From: a virus
Strand: one strand, 5' to 3'
IMG/VR virus record: IMGVR_UViG_3300047553_000386
Coordinates: 1 to 20,888 of that record
Length of the DNA stretch: 20,888 nt
Position 1 is the first letter of the stretch; each line of letters starts with the position of its first letter. Below are positions 1 to 11,203 of the stretch, in pieces. The notes under the pieces were generated by a model that was given only the letters and a program-made list of their open reading frames with translations, had not been told where the DNA came from and made no database searches. The position numbers and the translations under genes were made by a program.

Positions 1-3000
1 GACACTGTCATACCTTGAGCATCTGGCCAAGAGATTGTGGTCTCGGTCCAAGATGTTCCATTTGTCGAGTATGCAATCTTTCCGCCCGCAGCGCACATAA
101 CGTATTTACCATTACCGTAGGCAATATTCAAATACGTATTGTTTAGAGTATTTCTGGTCCAGTTAACGCCATCTGCCGAGGTGTAAATTGATGCGTCATA
201 CCACATAGGTGCTAGGAACTTACTGCCGTCCCAAATCATGTCGTAAGGGCCAGAGTTGGTTGGCATATTGGGCCAGGTACGTTGTGTCCAGGTTATGCCG
301 TCTGTAGAAGTGTAGTAATAAGTGTAGCTACCAAAGTAACTATGTGTCACAAAGGTGGTGCCGTTGTGTATTAGTCCGCTTGCATACCAGGTGCCGTTGT
401 TGGGCAGTCCGACAAAGCTACGCTGAGTCCAGCTTCCAGTTCCAGTGGTAGAAGTGTATACATAGTTTCCGTATCCAATAGCTACATATAGCCCAGATTT
501 ATACGCAACGTAATACAGCTCATCGGCTGGCATAGTTATTGTAGTCCAGGTGGATCCGCCGTCATCCGAATAGAAAGCTGTAGTAGTATCAGTACATAGA
601 TATAGACGTGATCCAGCTGTAGATAAGCCGTAATATCTAAGCTGTCCAGGGACAGTGCCCAGAACTGACCAAGATGAAGCATCGGTAGATGTTATCCACA
701 TAGGTGACCACCACCCACCAGCTATAAATCTACCTGCACCAAAGGCATACCCCATTGCGATGGTGGCAAGGCCAACTGACGATGGAGCGGTTCTCTGAGT
801 CCAAGAAATTAAGTCAGTCGATGTGTAAGAGTAAGAACCATCGTAGCTAACTGCAGAGTATAAGCCATTACCGTAAGCAATGTTATACCAAGTTGAAGTT
901 GCTGGCATAGTTCTTTGCGTCCAGTTAACTCCATCTGGCGAAGTGTGGTATATGTTTGTTCCAGGTGACGAAGAGCCTCCAAATGTCACAAACATGCCAT
1001 TCATATATTTTCCACTTGCACTGGAAGCTATATTGGCAACTGTGACGTCTACCCAACTGATACCAGCATCATCAGAGTACTCTACTTTGCCGTCAGATAT
1101 GATAACTAACCGAGTACCATTGCTTATAATTTTGTACCTATAGCTACCAGAAGTTAGCGGATTGCTGGATGCCCAGTTGATGCCATCAGTTGATCTGAAC
1201 AGATATCCGTTTCCCGCAACAGCAACAAATACGCCCTGCGCATACGCAACGCTAGCTACATAATCATTAGCTCCTCCAGGGTGATTTATTTTCACCCATG
1301 AAACGGAGTCTTCAGAGAATGCAAATCCGTCAGTATATGTAGTTACAACTACACCTTTACCAGAACCGTAAGCCATACCAGAAGGGCTACCAGTTAGGCC
1401 AGGAATGGCCTGGTAGGTCCAGGTGTATCCGTCTTGAGACTTAAATACACCGTCAAACTGACCCGAGTTGATTCCAATAAATCCAAATTGGTCGTAGTAA
1501 TCTAATACTCTCAGTTGGACATCTGAAGCGCCTGGGAGGAATACTCTAGAAGGTTGTGCTGTCCAATCAGCCCCTGGAATTGATATCTGACCAATTAGAG
1601 CAGCTGTAGTTTCAGATGCATCAACTGCGATCGACACACGTCCGCTAAAAGTAGACAGTGACACAAAGCCATCAATAGATGATGTTAACGATATTCGGTA
1701 CTTGGAGTACTCAGTTACATTAGAGATTTCCACTAAAGGATATAAGCTAGGTAATTCACCAGTGTAGCTGTGAAGCGTGACTTGACCAGCTCCTTCGAAA
1801 GATAAAATATAGTCACCAGCAGCAAATGGACCAACTATGGTGTTTATGTCAGAGTTGATGCTATATAGGTCCTCTTGGACACCTGTGCCAGCAGGTCCAG
1901 CTGCTCCAGTAGGGCCTGTCGGGCCAACAGGTCCAGTGTCGCCTTGAGCCCCGTCGAGGCCTGGCAATCCCTGTAGCCCTTGTTCACCCTGAGGGCCAGT
2001 CGCACCAGTTGCACCAGTAGGGCCAGTATCACCAGTAAGTCCAACATCACCTTGAGGGCCAGTAGGGCCAGTATCACCAGTAAGTCCAACATCACCTTGA
2101 GGGCCAGTAGGGCCTAATATTGACCCTAAGTCGTCATAGACTTCAGTAGTAGCATTCCAAAAAAAGAGGTGTCCGCCTACAATGTAGGCAACTCCAGCCT
2201 CTCCTGTCTGAATACTTAAGTTAAATTCTTCTTCAGTAGAGAATGTACCTAGGATTTGGAAAGATGCCCCGTCAATTCCAGAGGATCCTGTAGGTCCTAC
2301 TTCACCTTGAATACCTTGAATACCCTGAACACCTTGCTCGCCCTGTGGTCCAGTAGGTCCTGTAGGACCAACATCACCCTGAGGACCCGTAGGACCAGTA
2401 TCTCCTGTAAGCCCCTGTAGTCCCTGAATACCTTGCTCGCCCTGTGGGCCAGTAGGTCCTGTAGCACCGTCTAGTCCAGATAGTCCCTGTAATCCTTGTT
2501 CGCCCTGAGAACCCTGAGGACCAGTAGGTCCAGTCGCACCAGTTGCACCAGTAGGCCCCTGAATCTCGCCAATAATTAGCCAGGCATTTGTGTGCACATC
2601 CCAAACGCAGAGATAGCCTGATATAAGGTAAGCATCCCCAGGGTTGCCAGTTGGATGGGCTGCTTGCAAGTCTTCTAGGGTAGGATAGCTGCCCAGTACC
2701 TCAATTCCTTGACCCGTGGCTCCAGTTGGTCCAGTAGGACCTACATCTCCCTGAACACCTTGAACACCCTGAGGGCCAGTCGCACCAGTTGGGCCAATAT
2801 CTCCTTGAAGCCCCTGAAGTCCTTGAAGTCCTTGCTCACCCTGAGGGCCTTGAGGCCCAACCTGCCCCTGAGGTCCAGTATCTCCTTGAGGACCAGTAGG
2901 ACCAACTTCACCCTGAGGTCCGATGTCACCTTGAAGTCCTTGAACTCCCTGAGGTCCAGTAGGTCCGATATCTCCGCGGTCACCCTTTTCACCAGTAGCG

Positions 3001-3353
3001 CCCACTGCGCCAGTAGGTCCTACTTCTCCTTGTATGCCCTGTAACCCTTGTTCACCTTGTATGCCTTGTAGCCCTTGAGGACCAGTCGGACCAACATCGC
3101 CAGGGATGCCTTGTGGACCAGTATCTCCCGTGGTTCCAGTCGGGCCAATTGGACCAGTATCTCCCTGAGGACCAGTTGCTCCTGTAGGCCCTGGAACAGT
3201 GCTAGCTTCACCTGCTGGACCAGTAGGACCAGTCGGCCCCACGCCAGATTCTGCAACTACAGCAGACCAAACAGTGCCATTCCACTCCCAGGCGTATTCG
3301 CCAGACATGAATTGCTGCCCGATTGACGGGTTATCTGGGAAATTTAGGGGCAT
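1..3353 (-). CDS. Collagen-like tail fibre with C-terminal Asp-box repeats (3' end outside window)
   Basis: This frame stays open from an ATG at 3353 (preceded by AGGAACTGAA, a good ribosome binding site) to the left edge, giving at least 1117 residues with no stop. Residues 1-37 carry the motif [12 protein letters not shown]...WEWNGTVW, shared with the two fibres encoded at 4234-5586 and 5640-6647 and probably a docking segment. Residues about 38-490 are Gly-X-Y repeats ([17 protein letters not shown]) interrupted by small folded inserts, such as one containing [12 protein letters not shown]. From about residue 638 on there are about nine Asp-box-like motifs (S-x-D-x-G-x-x-W), for example [22 protein letters not shown] and STDGITW, as in beta-propellers of sialidase-like or glycan-binding proteins. 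I infer a trimeric fibre whose distal part recognises the host. Catalytic activity cannot be judged. The C-terminus is missing only because the window ends. Confidence 0.85.
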   Translation of the reverse strand, partial: MPLNFPDNPSIGQQFMSGEYAWEWNGTVWSAVVAESGVGPTGPTGPAGEASTVPGPTGATGPQGDTGPIGPTGTTGDTGPQGIPGDVGPTGPQGLQGIQGEQGLQGIQGEVGPTGAVGATGEKGDRGDIGPTGPQGVQGLQGDIGPQGEVGPTGPQGDTGPQGQVGPQGPQGEQGLQGLQGLQGDIGPTGATGPQGVQGVQGDVGPTGPTGATGQGIEVLGSYPTLEDLQAAHPTGNPGDAYLISGYLCVWDVHTNAWLIIGEIQGPTGATGATGPTGPQGSQGEQGLQGLSGLDGATGPTGPQGEQGIQGLQGLTGDTGPTGPQGDVGPTGPTGPQGEQGVQGIQGIQGEVGPTGSSGIDGASFQILGTFSTEEEFNLSIQTGEAGVAYIVGGHLFFWNATTEVYDDLGSILGPTGPQGDVGLTGDTGPTGPQGDVGLTGDTGPTGATGATGPQGEQGLQGLPGLDGAQGDTGPVGPTGPTGAAGPAGTGVQEDLYSINSDINTIVGPFAAGDYILSFEGAGQVTLHSYTGELPSLYPLVEISNVTEYSKYRISLTSSIDGFVSLSTFSGRVSIAVDASETTAALIGQISIPGADWTAQPSRVFLPGASDVQLRVLDYYDQFGFIGINSGQFDGVFKSQDGYTWTYQAIPGLTGSPSGMAYGSGKGVVVTTYTDGFAFSEDSVSWVKINHPGGANDYVASVAYAQGVFVAVAGNGYLFRSTDGINWASSNPLTSGSYRYKIISNGTRLVIISDGKVEYSDDAGISWVDVTVANIASSASGKYMNGMFVTFGGSSSPGTNIYHTSPDGVNWTQRTMPATSTWYNIAYGNGLYSAVSYDGSYSYTSTDLISWTQRTAPSSVGLATIAMGYAFGAGRFIAGGWWSPMWITSTDASSWSVLGTVPGQLRYYGLSTAGSRLYLCTDTTTAFYSDDGGSTWTTITMPADELYYVAYKSGLYVAIGYGNYVYTSTTGTGSWTQRSFVGLPNNGTWYASGLIHNGTTFVTHSYFGSYTYYYTSTDGITWTQRTWPNMPTNSGPYDMIWDGSKFLAPMWYDASIYTSADGVNWTRNTLNNTYLNIAYGNGKYVMCAAGGKIAYSTNGTSWTETTISWPDAQGMTV

Positions 3354-3417
3354 TTCAGTTCCTAACTAGGGAAAAGTACATATATATTTTACCCTAAAAT
3401 GTCTAGTTGTTAGTTAG
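3354..3417 (-). other. Intergenic hairpin upstream of the long fibre gene
   Basis: The gap between the FPP-repeat protein and the long fibre contains an imperfect inverted repeat. On the minus strand TAGGGTAAAA and TTTTCCCTA (3367-3375 and 3387-3396, one bulged T) flank an 11-base AT-rich loop. No U-tract follows the stem, so it is a weak candidate terminator; it could equally be a leader structure or processing site. The ribosome binding site of the fibre gene lies just downstream at about 3357-3363. Confidence 0.35.
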
Positions 3418-4224
3418 CTACTGGGACTTATCCCAGGTGGCTGTGGCGCTGTTGTATACATACACCTTGCCTTCTTCCCACTGGGAAGTATTGGAGTTAT
3501 ATACGTACACCGTTGACTCCTCCCACTGGGAAGTAGCTGTGTTGTAGACGCGTAGCTTACCGCCATCGTCTAGCACAGTTAAGTACAAGGTGTTTGTGTA
3601 GATAGTTCCGCCATCACCGCTAGCACTTATCACAAAGCTGTACGATCCAGCTGATCCCTGGGCTGGAGTTCCAGAGACCACTCCAGTAGAAGCGTTAAGC
3701 GATAGACCTGCTGGCAGCGAGCCAGAGTAGATTGCGTAAGTATTAACGTAGTTGGCCGAGACCCCATCCGAGAAAGGTTGACCCTCCACTAAGTTGCCAT
3801 CCGTGTTAGCCAAAATTCTAGTAATCCACGATGGATTGGGCGGAAAATACGGTGGAAAGAATGGCGGGAAGTAAGGCGGGAAGTATGGTGGAAAAAATGG
3901 TGGAAAATACGGCGGAAAATACGGGGGAAAGAACGGAGGCGGCGGTGCGGGGGTTGTGACTGTTGTCGAGTATGAATTGTAGAGGGTGCCAGATGTTGCT
4001 CCGATTAGCATAGACGAGAAGGTGTACTGGGTAGAAGGCTGAGTATTCACTGTCACTAAGTACTGAAGCATCGATTGGGTTTTAGCCAATTGGTAGTATG
4101 CTATCTGAGCACCATTCATATAGAAATAGCAGTCAACAGCGCCACCTAAGTCGTTACCAGCTACGCAGTTAACTTGCACCGAGTACGGCGTATTAGATGT
4201 TACCTCAATGCCAATGTATGCCAT
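3418..4224 (-). CDS. (F/Y)FPP-repeat protein with Ig-like domains, putative virion surface protein
   Basis: The 268-residue protein has an ATG start preceded by AGGAATTTTAG. Residues 1-96 look like a beta-sandwich (Fn3/Ig-like: TPYSVQV...YTFSSMLIG). Residues 94-129 are proline-rich: PPPP followed by eight tetrads of FFPP or YFPP in a 12-residue period. Residues about 130-225 contain SGSLPAGLSLNASTGVVSGTP, the signature of the putative Ig (He_PIG) family found in bacterial surface and phage proteins. The last 40 residues hold three copies of a short unit, VYN-x-x-TSQWEE-x. It lies between fibre genes, so it is probably a structural protein of the tail or capsid surface. The repeat resembles that of the protein at 19912-20826, the only other such protein here. 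Exact function is unknown. Confidence 0.8.
   Translation of the reverse strand: MAYIGIEVTSNTPYSVQVNCVAGNDLGGAVDCYFYMNGAQIAYYQLAKTQSMLQYLVTVNTQPSTQYTFSSMLIGATSGTLYNSYSTTVTTPAPPPPFFPPYFPPYFPPFFPPYFPPYFPPFFPPYFPPNPSWITRILANTDGNLVEGQPFSDGVSANYVNTYAIYSGSLPAGLSLNASTGVVSGTPAQGSAGSYSFVISASGDGGTIYTNTLYLTVLDDGGKLRVYNTATSQWEESTVYVYNSNTSQWEEGKVYVYNSATATWDKSQ
3838..3933 (-). repeat. FFPPYFPPYFPP tandem repeat (8 tetrads)
   Basis: This stretch encodes residues 98-129 of the 268-residue protein. The amino-acid pattern is FFPP-YFPP-YFPP repeated with a 36-base DNA period built on gaa(a)gaacgg / gaagtatgg units on the plus strand. Codon variation between units shows the repeat is not brand new. Confidence 0.9.
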
Positions 4225-4233
4225 CTAAAATTC

Positions 4234-5586
4234 CTAAGGAATGTCGATCCAAATGTCGCCGTGTGCCATTCCCGACGTAGGAGCGGAACTCTGCACGAAA
4301 ATAGTTCGTCCACCGACTTTCTGTGAGTCAGTAGCGGTGCCAACTACGTTTCCAGTCACATCTCCTGTCAAAGATCCAGAGAATGAGTCAGCCGTAACTG
4401 TTCCAGTAAATGTTGGATTTTCTTTTATAGAAATTTGATCGTTGCTAATAACTACTGGAGATAGCGTTGAGTACACTCCCGCTGGGCCTGTTGGGCCAAT
4501 ACCTCCAGTGGCACCAGTCGGCCCCTGTGGACCCACGATTTGGCCAGCATCTGTCCAAGATGATCCGTTATATACATACAGGTTTCCATCTTCATCGTTG
4601 ATATATGCGTCATTAACATCAGCAACTGTAGGTAATTGTGCTGCGGTTGTGACTGACCCAGCGAAGTGAATGTCAGTGCCCTGTGGCCCAGTAGGACCAG
4701 TTGGACCTTGTATAGACCCCAGATCATCATAGACTTCAGAGATGGTATTCCAGAAATAAAGATGCCCATCTACAATGTAAGCTGTTCCAGCTTCATTTGC
4801 CAGCGTGGCTAGATTGAACTCGCTAGTTGTGTTAAATGAACTTAATATAGTAAATGATGCACCATCTAGTCCATTTTGACCATCTACACCATTTAAACCA
4901 TCAGCTCCAGCGGGACCAGTTGGACCAGTTGCTCCAATTTCACCGCGAGGTATCGTGAAATCTAATATTGCGTAGGTTGCAGTGCCAGAGTTGGCTACAT
5001 AGGCCTGGGTACCAGGAGCACCAGTAGTTATTGAACCAATTGCTACAGTTGCTGCTGCACCGTCTTGACCATCTGCGCCATCTAGTCCAGCGGCCCCCTG
5101 AGGACCAGTAGCTCCGTCTAATCCAGCAGGACCTGTTGGACCAGTATCTCCTGTTGCGCCTGCAATACCCTGAGGTCCAGTCGTACCCTGTGGACCTTCG
5201 GCCCCCGTGTCTCCCTGTGGTCCCGTTGGTCCAGCTGCTCCAGTAGGGCCTGTCGGGCCAACTTCACCCTGCGGACCTACAATCTGTCCAGCGTCAGTCC
5301 AGGTTTCTCCGTCGTATACATAAAGATTTCCGTCTTCATTATTTATATATGCGTGGTTAGCCTGAGCATTAGTAGGTAGATTACCTAAAGCTATAACAGA
5401 GCCTTTAAACTGTATGCTTGTCCCAGCAGCGCCTCTAGGACCAGTAGGTCCTGCAGGTCCAGTTGGACCTAACTGGGTCGAGGTCACGTCCCAGTAGTCG
5501 CCATTCCAAGTCCAAATTGGACCATCAACCTCTGGCTGATACGTAGTACCTACAACTGGATTATCTGGAAAATTTAATGCTGCCAC
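4234..5586 (-). CDS. Collagen-like tail fibre with interspersed modules
   Basis: The 450-residue protein starts with GTG, supported by AGGA upstream. Residues 1-38 carry the LNFPDNP...WTWNGDYW docking-type motif. Gly-X-Y tracts ([24 protein letters not shown]) alternate with small folded inserts. Two copies of an insert with AYIN(N/D)EDGNLYVY(D/N)G..W occur at about 56-104 and 304-352. One [12 protein letters not shown]...LDFTIPRG insert lies at about 180-214, and one ASFTILSSF...[12 protein letters not shown] insert at about 243-293. The last 60 residues ([23 protein letters not shown]...[11 protein letters not shown]...GDIWIDIP) are a common terminal module of phage tail fibres. Very close insert copies occur in the neighbouring fibres, indicating domain shuffling. 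The role is probably structural or receptor-binding. Confidence 0.85.
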   Translation of the reverse strand: MAALNFPDNPVVGTTYQPEVDGPIWTWNGDYWDVTSTQLGPTGPAGPTGPRGAAGTSIQFKGSVIALGNLPTNAQANHAYINNEDGNLYVYDGETWTDAGQIVGPQGEVGPTGPTGAAGPTGPQGDTGAEGPQGTTGPQGIAGATGDTGPTGPAGLDGATGPQGAAGLDGADGQDGAAATVAIGSITTGAPGTQAYVANSGTATYAILDFTIPRGEIGATGPTGPAGADGLNGVDGQNGLDGASFTILSSFNTTSEFNLATLANEAGTAYIVDGHLYFWNTISEVYDDLGSIQGPTGPTGPQGTDIHFAGSVTTAAQLPTVADVNDAYINDEDGNLYVYNGSSWTDAGQIVGPQGPTGATGGIGPTGPAGVYSTLSPVVISNDQISIKENPTFTGTVTADSFSGSLTGDVTGNVVGTATDSQKVGGRTIFVQSSAPTSGMAHGDIWIDIP

Positions 5587-5639
5587 GGTGTCGTCCTATT
5601 TTCTATGTTAAACACTGAATAAACTCGTACCAACTTCAT

Positions 5640-6646
<1,007 letters not shown>

Positions 6647-6647
<1 letters not shown>

Positions 6648-9538
6648 TATGGGGTTCCTCCATCAACAACGCTCACGTTCACCCATGTGCCTGAAGCCGA
6701 GTCATACGATAGCATGTCGCCGTCCTGTGGGTTAGGGACGTTTACTGTATTTAGGTCGTTAAGAGCTAGACCAAAGATTGCACGAACTAGAGCTCTACCA
6801 GTTTGTGCGTGCTGTCTAGTTACGGCAGCAAAGGCAGTCTTCCAAGCTGGCGCTGCTGGCATAGTTGTAGTCCAACCGCCAGGCACAAGTGGGTCTACGT
6901 AGAGCATCGATCCTACTGGGTAGTTTTCAGTATTTATATTGTTGATAAACCCAAACTGAGTAGCAAACCCGAATCCATCAGCTGGAATCTCTTCAGTTGT
7001 AACACCAACAATATATTCTGCTGGTACTGTACCATCTGCAACTGCTGGTGCAACGGTCACGGTGTCACCAGTAGATCCAACAAACATCACTGGAGTGAAG
7101 TCTGCAATGGGTGTAGTCCCAGAAGCATTTTTTACTCGAATTAGGTGCTCTTGTCCAAGCTGGAGAGTTGCTCCGTTGAGTTTTACGTCAACAGTCTCCA
7201 TATCTGGGTTCCAAGCAAGCATACCTACTTCGGTAGCTCCACCTGTGTATGTGGTATCAAACTGAATGTAGGAAGCTTCGGCAAGAGATCCAGCAGGTCC
7301 TTGGGGGCCTGTTGCACCAGTAGGACCAGTCGGACCAGGCACTGTACTATCTGCACCAGTAGGACCAGTAGGTCCTACTAACCCTTCTAATCCTTGAGGT
7401 CCAGTTGGGCCTTGAGGTCCTTGTGGTCCAGTTGGACCGATAAATGAGAAGTTGTTCCAGTAGACTCCGATAGCGCCCTCTGCTGTTGGAGCTATCGCAT
7501 CATTCTCGGCGAGACAGATATAGTAAAGACCACCGTAGAATACTATTTCGCCTGGCTGATATCCATTTGGGTAAACCCTATTTGAATCCCAAATAAATGC
7601 ATCTAATCCCTGAGCACCTGTTGGGCCAATTGGTCCCTCTTCACCCTGGATACCCTGTTCGCCCTGCGGCCCAGTTGGGCCAGTTGGTCCTACTTCACCT
7701 TGTGGGCCTGTAGGTCCTTGCTCGGTGGTGGCAACTTCAATCCAGAAGTTATCGTAGTAGATAAAGAATTTTGCAGTAGAAGTGTTGAACCAAGAGTCAC
7801 CTTGAATTGGTTCTGCTGGAGGAGTATCAGATACAGTATATGTACCCCTCTGTCCAGTAGGTCCAGTGGCTCCAGTAGGGCCGATTGGTCCTACGTCCCC
7901 TTGGGGTCCAGTAGGGCCGATTGGTCCAGTATCTCCAGTTATGCCTATTGGCCCTGTCGGACCAACTTCACCTTGAGGCCCTATAGGTCCCGTGTCGCCA
8001 GTAGCGCCAGTTGGACCCTGAGGAATTATGAACTCTAGAACCTGAGAAGGCGAGTCTCCAGTGATGGTTACTTGAGCATCTCCACCTGGAGTTCCAGTGT
8101 AAACGTTACCTACTGTCAGTTCGTTGCTAGCACCAGTAGATCCCGTAGGACCTAAGGCTCCAGTTGGTCCTACGGGACCAGTATCTCCAGTCGCACCAGT
8201 TGGACCTGTTGGACCAATTTCCCCCTGAGGTCCGACAATCTGACCTACTGACCCCCAGGTGGTTCCATCCCACACATATAGATCGCCATCAGAGCTGACA
8301 ATATAAGCATCATTGGGCTCGTTGCCAGTCTGAGGTAAGTCGTTTGCAGAAGCTACAGTCCCCACGAAATTAATACTGGTACCTTGTGGACCAGTTGCAC
8401 CAGTTGGACCAGTTGCACCAGTTGGACCAGTTGCACCAACTCTGTTGGCATTTACTTCAATCCAGAAGCCGTCATAGAAGAAATAGAACTTTGCTTCTGA
8501 ATCATTGAACCAAGCATCACCAGCCTCTGGATTTAGAGGAGGAGAAGAGGATACATAGAAATTGCCTTCAGCACCTGTAGCACCAGTTGGACCTGTAGGC
8601 CCAGTTGCGCCTTGAATACCTTGCAATCCAGGAATACCCTGCGCACCAGTTGGGCCTATAGCACCAGTTGGACCTGTAGGCCCAGTTGCGCCAGTTGGAC
8701 CAGTTATAGATAGACCAGGGATACCCTGAGACCCTGTAGCACCTGTGGCACCTGTGGGTCCTATCGGCCCCTGAGCTCCTGTTGGACCAGTTATAGATAG
8801 ACCTGCTGCACCAGTTGCACCAGTCGGACCCTGAGCTCCAGTTGGACCTTGAGCACCCGTTGGACCAGTGGCACCAGTAGCACCATCTACACCATCTACA
8901 CCGTCTACACCATTTAAACCGTCGGCTCCAGCAGCACCTGTAGGTCCTATAGGTCCCTGAGCACCTGTAGGTCCAGTTGCACCAGTAGCACCCGTCGGAC
9001 CAGTTATAGAAGCACCAGGAATACCTGCTGCACCAGTTGCACCAGTCGGACCAGTTGGTCCAGCTGAACCAGCTGCTCCTGTTGGACCAGTTATAGATAG
9101 ACCTGCTGCACCAGTTGCACCAGTTGCGCCAGTAGGTCCTGCTGCACCAGTTGGACCAGTGACACCAGTAGGGCCAGTTATTGATAGTCCAGGTAAACCT
9201 TGAGCACCAGTTGGTCCAGTAGCTCCTATAGACCCTGGGGCACCAGTTGGGCCAGTAGCTCCGTCTACGCCATCGATACCGTCTCTACCTGCTACACCAG
9301 TTGCGCCAGTAGGTCCAGTTGCACCAGTTGCGCCAGTTGGGCCTGGGACGGTGCTATCTGCACCAGTTGCACCAGTTGGACCAGTGGAACCAGTAGAACC
9401 AGTTGCACCAGTTGGGCCAGTTGCACCAGTGGGACCAGTCGGACCGCCAGCTGGCCCCGCTGGGCCTGTTGGTCCTGCTGGACCTTGGGGTCCTGGACCT
9501 TTAACGTCAACATATGCGAAGTTGTCAGAGAGTGCCAC
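6647..9538 (-). CDS. Major collagen-like tail fibre, 963 residues
   Basis: The start is GTG overlapping the TAG stop of the adaptor gene (TAGTGG), with GAGG about 10 bases upstream. Residues 13-320 are almost pure Gly-X-Y (GPTGATG). They are interrupted five times by a (L/A)SITGPTG element that breaks the triplet register. Folded inserts follow: WFN...YYDGFWIEV types at about 321-366 and 562-607, a [16 protein letters not shown] insert at about 386-440, a [11 protein letters not shown]...LEFIIPQG insert at about 470-507, and a module at about 642-700 ([18 protein letters not shown]) resembling carbohydrate-binding CBM5/12-like folds. The C-terminal ~215 residues (FDTTY...[16 protein letters not shown]...[13 protein letters not shown]...) match a domain seen in phage structural proteins. 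It lies directly downstream of the BppU-like adaptor, so it probably attaches to the baseplate. Confidence 0.88.
8570..9505 (-). repeat. Long GPT/GAT collagen-like tandem repeat
   Basis: Almost continuous 9- and 18-base imperfect repeats (plus strand caccagttggaccagtt) encode residues about 13-320 of the 963-residue fibre. Internal duplication is plain, with five near-identical copies of a block ending in SITGPTG. Such tracts are prone to length change by slippage or recombination. Confidence 0.85.
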
Positions 9539-9912
9539 TATTTGGTTACCTCGGCTCTCACGATAAATTTGCCTTGAATGATTCGAGTAGTTTCGCTATC
9601 TGAAGACTCAACTTCGATATCGTATACATAAGTTTTGGGCTCGTATGCAGCCATATCTGCAGGCGGAATTAGAAGAGTCACTGTCCCTGCAGCTCCATTT
9701 ACTGTTAAATAGCCGTTTTCCGTAGTGTATTCGGCGATTACGATGGGCGCTGGATCCCTGTTTTCCGTGTCCCATTGTCTGACTTGCATACGAGCCGTGT
9801 ACCCTGTAAGAGTTATGGGCTTTTTTGCGGAATTTTTAACGCCAAAAACCTGATGTACGGTAGATCCTTGATCCGTAATCAGGTCGTGCACATTGCCGCG
9901 GAGATAACCCAT
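9538..9912 (-). CDS. Baseplate/tail adaptor, BppU N-terminal-like
   Basis: The 124-residue protein starts at ATG with AAGGA seven bases upstream. It contains [13 protein letters not shown] (residues 11-23), [11 protein letters not shown] (35-45), a central [16 protein letters not shown] stretch and [10 protein letters not shown]...[14 protein letters not shown] at the end. This pattern ([10 protein letters not shown], then a beta-rich YDIEV...G-F-V--EVT) is that of the BppU N-terminal-like domain found in small phage proteins just ahead of tail fibres, which plugs receptor-binding proteins onto the baseplate. It is the first gene of the fibre operon, consistent with that role. The family assignment is by motif only, and a general Ig-like tail protein is the alternative. 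Confidence 0.65.
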   Translation of the reverse strand: MGYLRGNVHDLITDQGSTVHQVFGVKNSAKKPITLTGYTARMQVRQWDTENRDPAPIVIAEYTTENGYLTVNGAAGTVTLLIPPADMAAYEPKTYVYDIEVESSDSETTRIIQGKFIVRAEVTK

Positions 9913-10013
9913 TGAGAGTCCTTACAGGGAAGCTAGACTAGTCCCTATAATTTTACCGCACTTTAACTTTTACTAGTTTGCTGAGTCCTAGAATATTGAG
10001 GTAGAATTACTGT
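9913..10013. promoter_or_regulatory. Divergent intergenic region
   Basis: These 101 bases separate the start of the fibre operon (minus) from the lone plus-strand oxygenase, so promoters for both directions are expected here. Visible elements are AT-rich TATAATTTTACC (plus, about 9945-9957; GGTAAAATTATA on minus) and a short inverted repeat AGGGA...TCCCT at about 9926-9946. I cannot define a convincing -35/-10 pair, so the promoter call rests on gene orientation. Confidence 0.4.
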
Positions 10014-10598
10014 ATGTTGACTCAACCGTTCGGTCCTGACTTAGAAATATACGTAAATGAGCTATTTTTGTCAAGTGAAGAGCTCGCGTATCTAGACGCC
10101 GAAATTGAAAAAGCAAACCTAGAAAATACATGGGCTGGAGAATCTGGCAACACAATGGATACTGGCACTTGGGGTGGTAGGAACCTATTTCTCCCAGCCA
10201 GCGAGAAGCTCTCTCAGATCCTTTCAAGGGTTATTGGTGAATATGTTGAAACAATTAAACCTCTATCTGCTGGCGAAATTGAGTTAGCTTTTGAAAAAGG
10301 CGTTGGTCCACTAAACAGAACGATGCCTGGCCAAAGCCTGCCTGCCCATGATGACATGGGGCCTCCAGAACTGGATCTGCCAGTAGCTCATGGGGTAGTT
10401 ATTTATATAAATGACTACTATGAAGGTGGTCAGCTCTACTACTCGAAGCTTGGCTTAGAGATAAAACCAAAACGAGGAATGCTAGTAATCCACTCTGCTG
10501 CAGCGCTGTATGAGCACGGTGTACGACAGGTGACTTCTGGTATCAGGTATGGCTTAACTTTGTTTGTAAATAATCCAGACAAAATGCAAAAAAGTTAG
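10014..10598 (+). CDS. 2OG-Fe(II) dioxygenase, P4H-like (plus-strand, lone)
   Basis: The 194-residue protein is the only gene on the plus strand. The double-stranded beta-helix core is clear: iron ligands H112-x-D114 (AHDDMGP), the strand YINDYYEGGQLYY (131-143), KPKRGMLVIH (151-160), distal histidine H168 (YEHGV) and 2-oxoglutarate-binding R178 exactly ten residues later (SGIRYG). This is the layout of prolyl-4-hydroxylase-like oxygenases, which couple 2OG decarboxylation to substrate hydroxylation. The N-terminal half is less conserved and probably forms the substrate pocket. GAGG lies about 12 bases before the ATG, rather far. It ends four bases into the convergent oxygenase gene. The substrate is unknown. 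Confidence 0.85.
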   Translation: MLTQPFGPDLEIYVNELFLSSEELAYLDAEIEKANLENTWAGESGNTMDTGTWGGRNLFLPASEKLSQILSRVIGEYVETIKPLSAGEIELAFEKGVGPLNRTMPGQSLPAHDDMGPPELDLPVAHGVVIYINDYYEGGQLYYSKLGLEIKPKRGMLVIHSAAALYEHGVRQVTSGIRYGLTLFVNNPDKMQKS

Positions 10599-11194
10599 TT
10601 ATTTTTTATCCAAAATACTGGTGACATGTACTTCTCCCCTGAGACTATCTCAAGTGATTGATGATAAAAAGGTTTTACGGAGGGGAAAATTACAATGCTT
10701 CCTGCTTCTGGTTTAATTCTCACCCCTTGCTGCGGGAAATCTAGCTCCCCTCCAACGCAATCATCATTAAGATAAATTACACCAGACATTACTGGCTCTT
10801 TTGTTTGACCAGGATATTCATCCACATGTGGTCCCATCGAGCCGCCTTTTATGTATTTCGAAATACTTAGTGGTGATGGCGGAAAGTACTCTAGCCCTAA
10901 TGTCTCACAGTAGTGGCGTCCAGCACTAGTCAGTGCATCCATCAATGTTTTATATAGTTCTTGTATTTCGAGTGAACTGGTTGCGAGCTTAGCGGCGTCT
11001 ACTTGTTTTTGATAACCAAATACGTATGACTCGTCGTCGGAAGCAGTCCATTTTTTCCACGAAAAAAAGGCATCCGAGCTAGTTAGAAGTGGATCAGTAG
11101 ATTCTATGAGGTCTACTAGAGCTTTTGGATTACTTACTATGTCTTTATAGTAAAAAATTCTCTGATGAAAAACTTCAGGGGTTAGATTAGCCAT
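10595..11194 (-). CDS. 2OG-Fe(II) dioxygenase, lysine type
   Basis: The 199-residue protein has iron ligands H123-x-D125 (GPHVDEY) and H178 (YHQS), with K188 (SGEKY) ten residues beyond the distal histidine in place of the usual arginine. Lysine at this point is how animal collagen prolyl-4-hydroxylase binds 2-oxoglutarate. The core strands YLNDDCVGGELDFPQQGVRIKPE and GSIVIFPSVKPF are intact. It is the last gene of the oxygenase operon and closely resembles the next gene upstream (11204-11848), consistent with tandem duplication. Its stop overlaps the end of the convergent plus-strand oxygenase by four bases. Only a weak ribosome binding site is visible. The substrate is unknown; protein-bound proline is the favoured guess from family. 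Confidence 0.85.
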   Translation of the reverse strand: MANLTPEVFHQRIFYYKDIVSNPKALVDLIESTDPLLTSSDAFFSWKKWTASDDESYVFGYQKQVDAAKLATSSLEIQELYKTLMDALTSAGRHYCETLGLEYFPPSPLSISKYIKGGSMGPHVDEYPGQTKEPVMSGVIYLNDDCVGGELDFPQQGVRIKPEAGSIVIFPSVKPFYHQSLEIVSGEKYMSPVFWIKNN

Positions 11195-11203
11195 AAGGCT
11201 ATC

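Noticed and set aside
8570-9505. Repeat array resembling a CRISPR
   Set aside because: Units are multiples of nine bases, imperfect, lack unique spacers and encode Gly-X-Y in frame.
9200-9577. Plus-strand open frames across the collagen-coding regions (for example 9200-9577, 2709-3044, 7700-8038)
   Set aside because: They are shadows of the repetitive minus-strand fibre genes: low-complexity Ser/Thr/Trp/Arg- or Pro/Val-rich products with no ribosome binding site, while the minus frames show clear domains.
9913-10013. A defined sigma-70 promoter at TTGCTG...TAGAAT
   Set aside because: The -10 would place the transcript start at the start codon and put the likely ribosome binding site upstream of it, so I do not call it.
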